A model generated the notes under the pieces. That model was given only the letters and a program-made list of their open reading frames with translations, did no database searches and was not told the origin of the DNA. This document shows, piece by piece, positions 63,071 to 64,000 of a stretch of DNA of 64,000 bases (positions within the stretch are counted from its first letter, which is position 1; each line of letters begins with the position of its first letter). The stretch is from contig OZ024740.1 of assembly GCA_964016885.1 (NCBI GenBank), positions 295,476,222 through 295,540,221 of the forward strand, given 5' to 3'. The translations under genes and the position numbers were made by a program. The DNA is from Eledone cirrhosa (Eukaryota; Mollusca; Cephalopoda; Octopoda; Eledonidae).

Positions 63071-64000
63071 TTTGAGATGTATTACGTTCGTTGTTAAAAT
63101 AATGTTGTATTGTATTGAACTATTGAATTTGTGGCGTCTAATTACAAACAAGGTATACTGCAGTTATAGAATTTGTCAATACAACCGTAGTGTGAGTGCA
63201 AGCAGCCAGAGAACCAATTTTGTCGTGATTTGAAACGCATGCAAAACTAATTTTGTCATAGAATTAAAAAAAAAAAGAGAGATAAGAATCGCAGCTTGGC
63301 TCAAATATACGATGACCCATGACGACATTAAAAACAAATTTTACTGACGAAATTTTCACGTTGGGGTAACATTTCTGTAGGTCAGCTCAACTTACCAGTT
63401 ATTGGGTACTTCCGGTGTATGTAATGAATGCATGTGAAATGCCAGAAGCTGATTTAAAGGATTGTCGTACGTTTGACGAATTGTTTGTCAACTTAATGAC
63501 GATTTACAACTGTTGCGAGTGGAACAAGTCATAATCACTGAGCGACAAACTATAGCAAATTGAGTATTCTTTTCGTATATGTAACAATCCACCTTTCTGA
63601 ACCTACAGCTTATTCTTTTGTGGCATTTTCACAGGATTTATAATATATAAACCAGTGTCCTGATTTCTTCGAAGAAACTGTTTTATGTTATTGATAAAAT
63701 TCAGATTTCGCTATCTGGAATGTCCCTTACACAAACCTGACAATTTTCTATTGTAAGTCGGTGTTATTATCTCTGGCAACCAGGCGATTATAAAAAGCAA
63801 TTTCTAACTGATCCCTTAGGGAGTATTTAAGGGTTCGTTTTTGTAACTCGACAATGAACTCTCTTTAATGGTCATTATTGCAAATAAATGAACGAATTTT
63901 TTGCACGGTCAGCCGTCTCATTTTGCATTGACCCGAAGTGTTGAAGAATTCGACGTTTAATAGAATAGATAATTAAGTGAATGTAGAAAAACTTTAGATT
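63071..64000. other. Intergenic-looking sequence, nothing recognised
   Basis: There is no open frame of note, no tandem repeat and no RNA gene that I can identify. An A-run (AAAAAAAAAAGAGAG near 63,266) and scattered AATAAA motifs are present. Confidence 0.5.

Overview
This looks like animal nuclear DNA, most likely from an octopus or another coleoid cephalopod. The assignment rests on tRNA-derived SINEs whose 3' part (TTTGCCTTTCATCC, GGGTCGATAAAATAA, GCTGGCCTTGTGCCAAAA) matches, from memory, an abundant cephalopod SINE family, and on a second cephalopod-type SINE near 62.8 kb. I see no intact protein-coding gene, rRNA or functional tRNA. Almost every open frame is a by-product of a repeat.

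From 1 to 57,885 the window is one very large, AT-rich, BamHI-type satellite domain with about 44 kb of satellite in all. Its basic monomers are 19-20 bp: A = GATCCATTTTTTATTTGATG and C = GATCCTTTTTTATTTAGGT. They are arranged as AC (39 bp) or AAC (59 bp). The array is not simply head to tail. Seventeen times a long forward arm (about 1.2-3.6 kb) ends at the same fusion, TTTATTTAGGCGATCAAATA, and turns into a shorter inverted arm (about 0.2-0.7 kb). The array returns to forward orientation only through a non-satellite insert. That insert is either a host module (8 copies) or 67-bp fragments of the module (13 copies).

The module has a long form (2,433 bp; M3, M5, M6, M7, M8) and a short form (about 1,088 bp; M1, M2, M4). 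In order it carries a tRNA-derived SINE, a 61-63 bp near-perfect palindrome, and a decayed coding segment that resembles the DUF4817 helix-turn-helix found in mariner-like transposases. The long form adds further AT-rich sequence with splice-like sites, a few degenerate A-type monomers and a run of a second 27-bp satellite (B: GTGCCGGATTAAAAATAATA plus AGGGTCA). Short modules and all 67-bp fragments end at the same base (ATAAATCA) before satellite resumes.

Larger repeats are laid over this: tandem duplications of about 0.8, 0.96 and 1.7 kb, a 2.8-kb repeat, a 9.7-9.8 kb unit in tandem (28,556-38,291 and 38,292-48,088), and an 18.6-kb displaced copy. The domain ends on the right at M8. There the 27-bp B satellite continues instead of switching to A satellite, and it runs with three reverse-strand SINEs to about 62.1 kb. 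From 62.1 to 64.0 kb there is ordinary intergenic-looking DNA with one more SINE. M8 is therefore the best view of the locus before the satellite spread through it.
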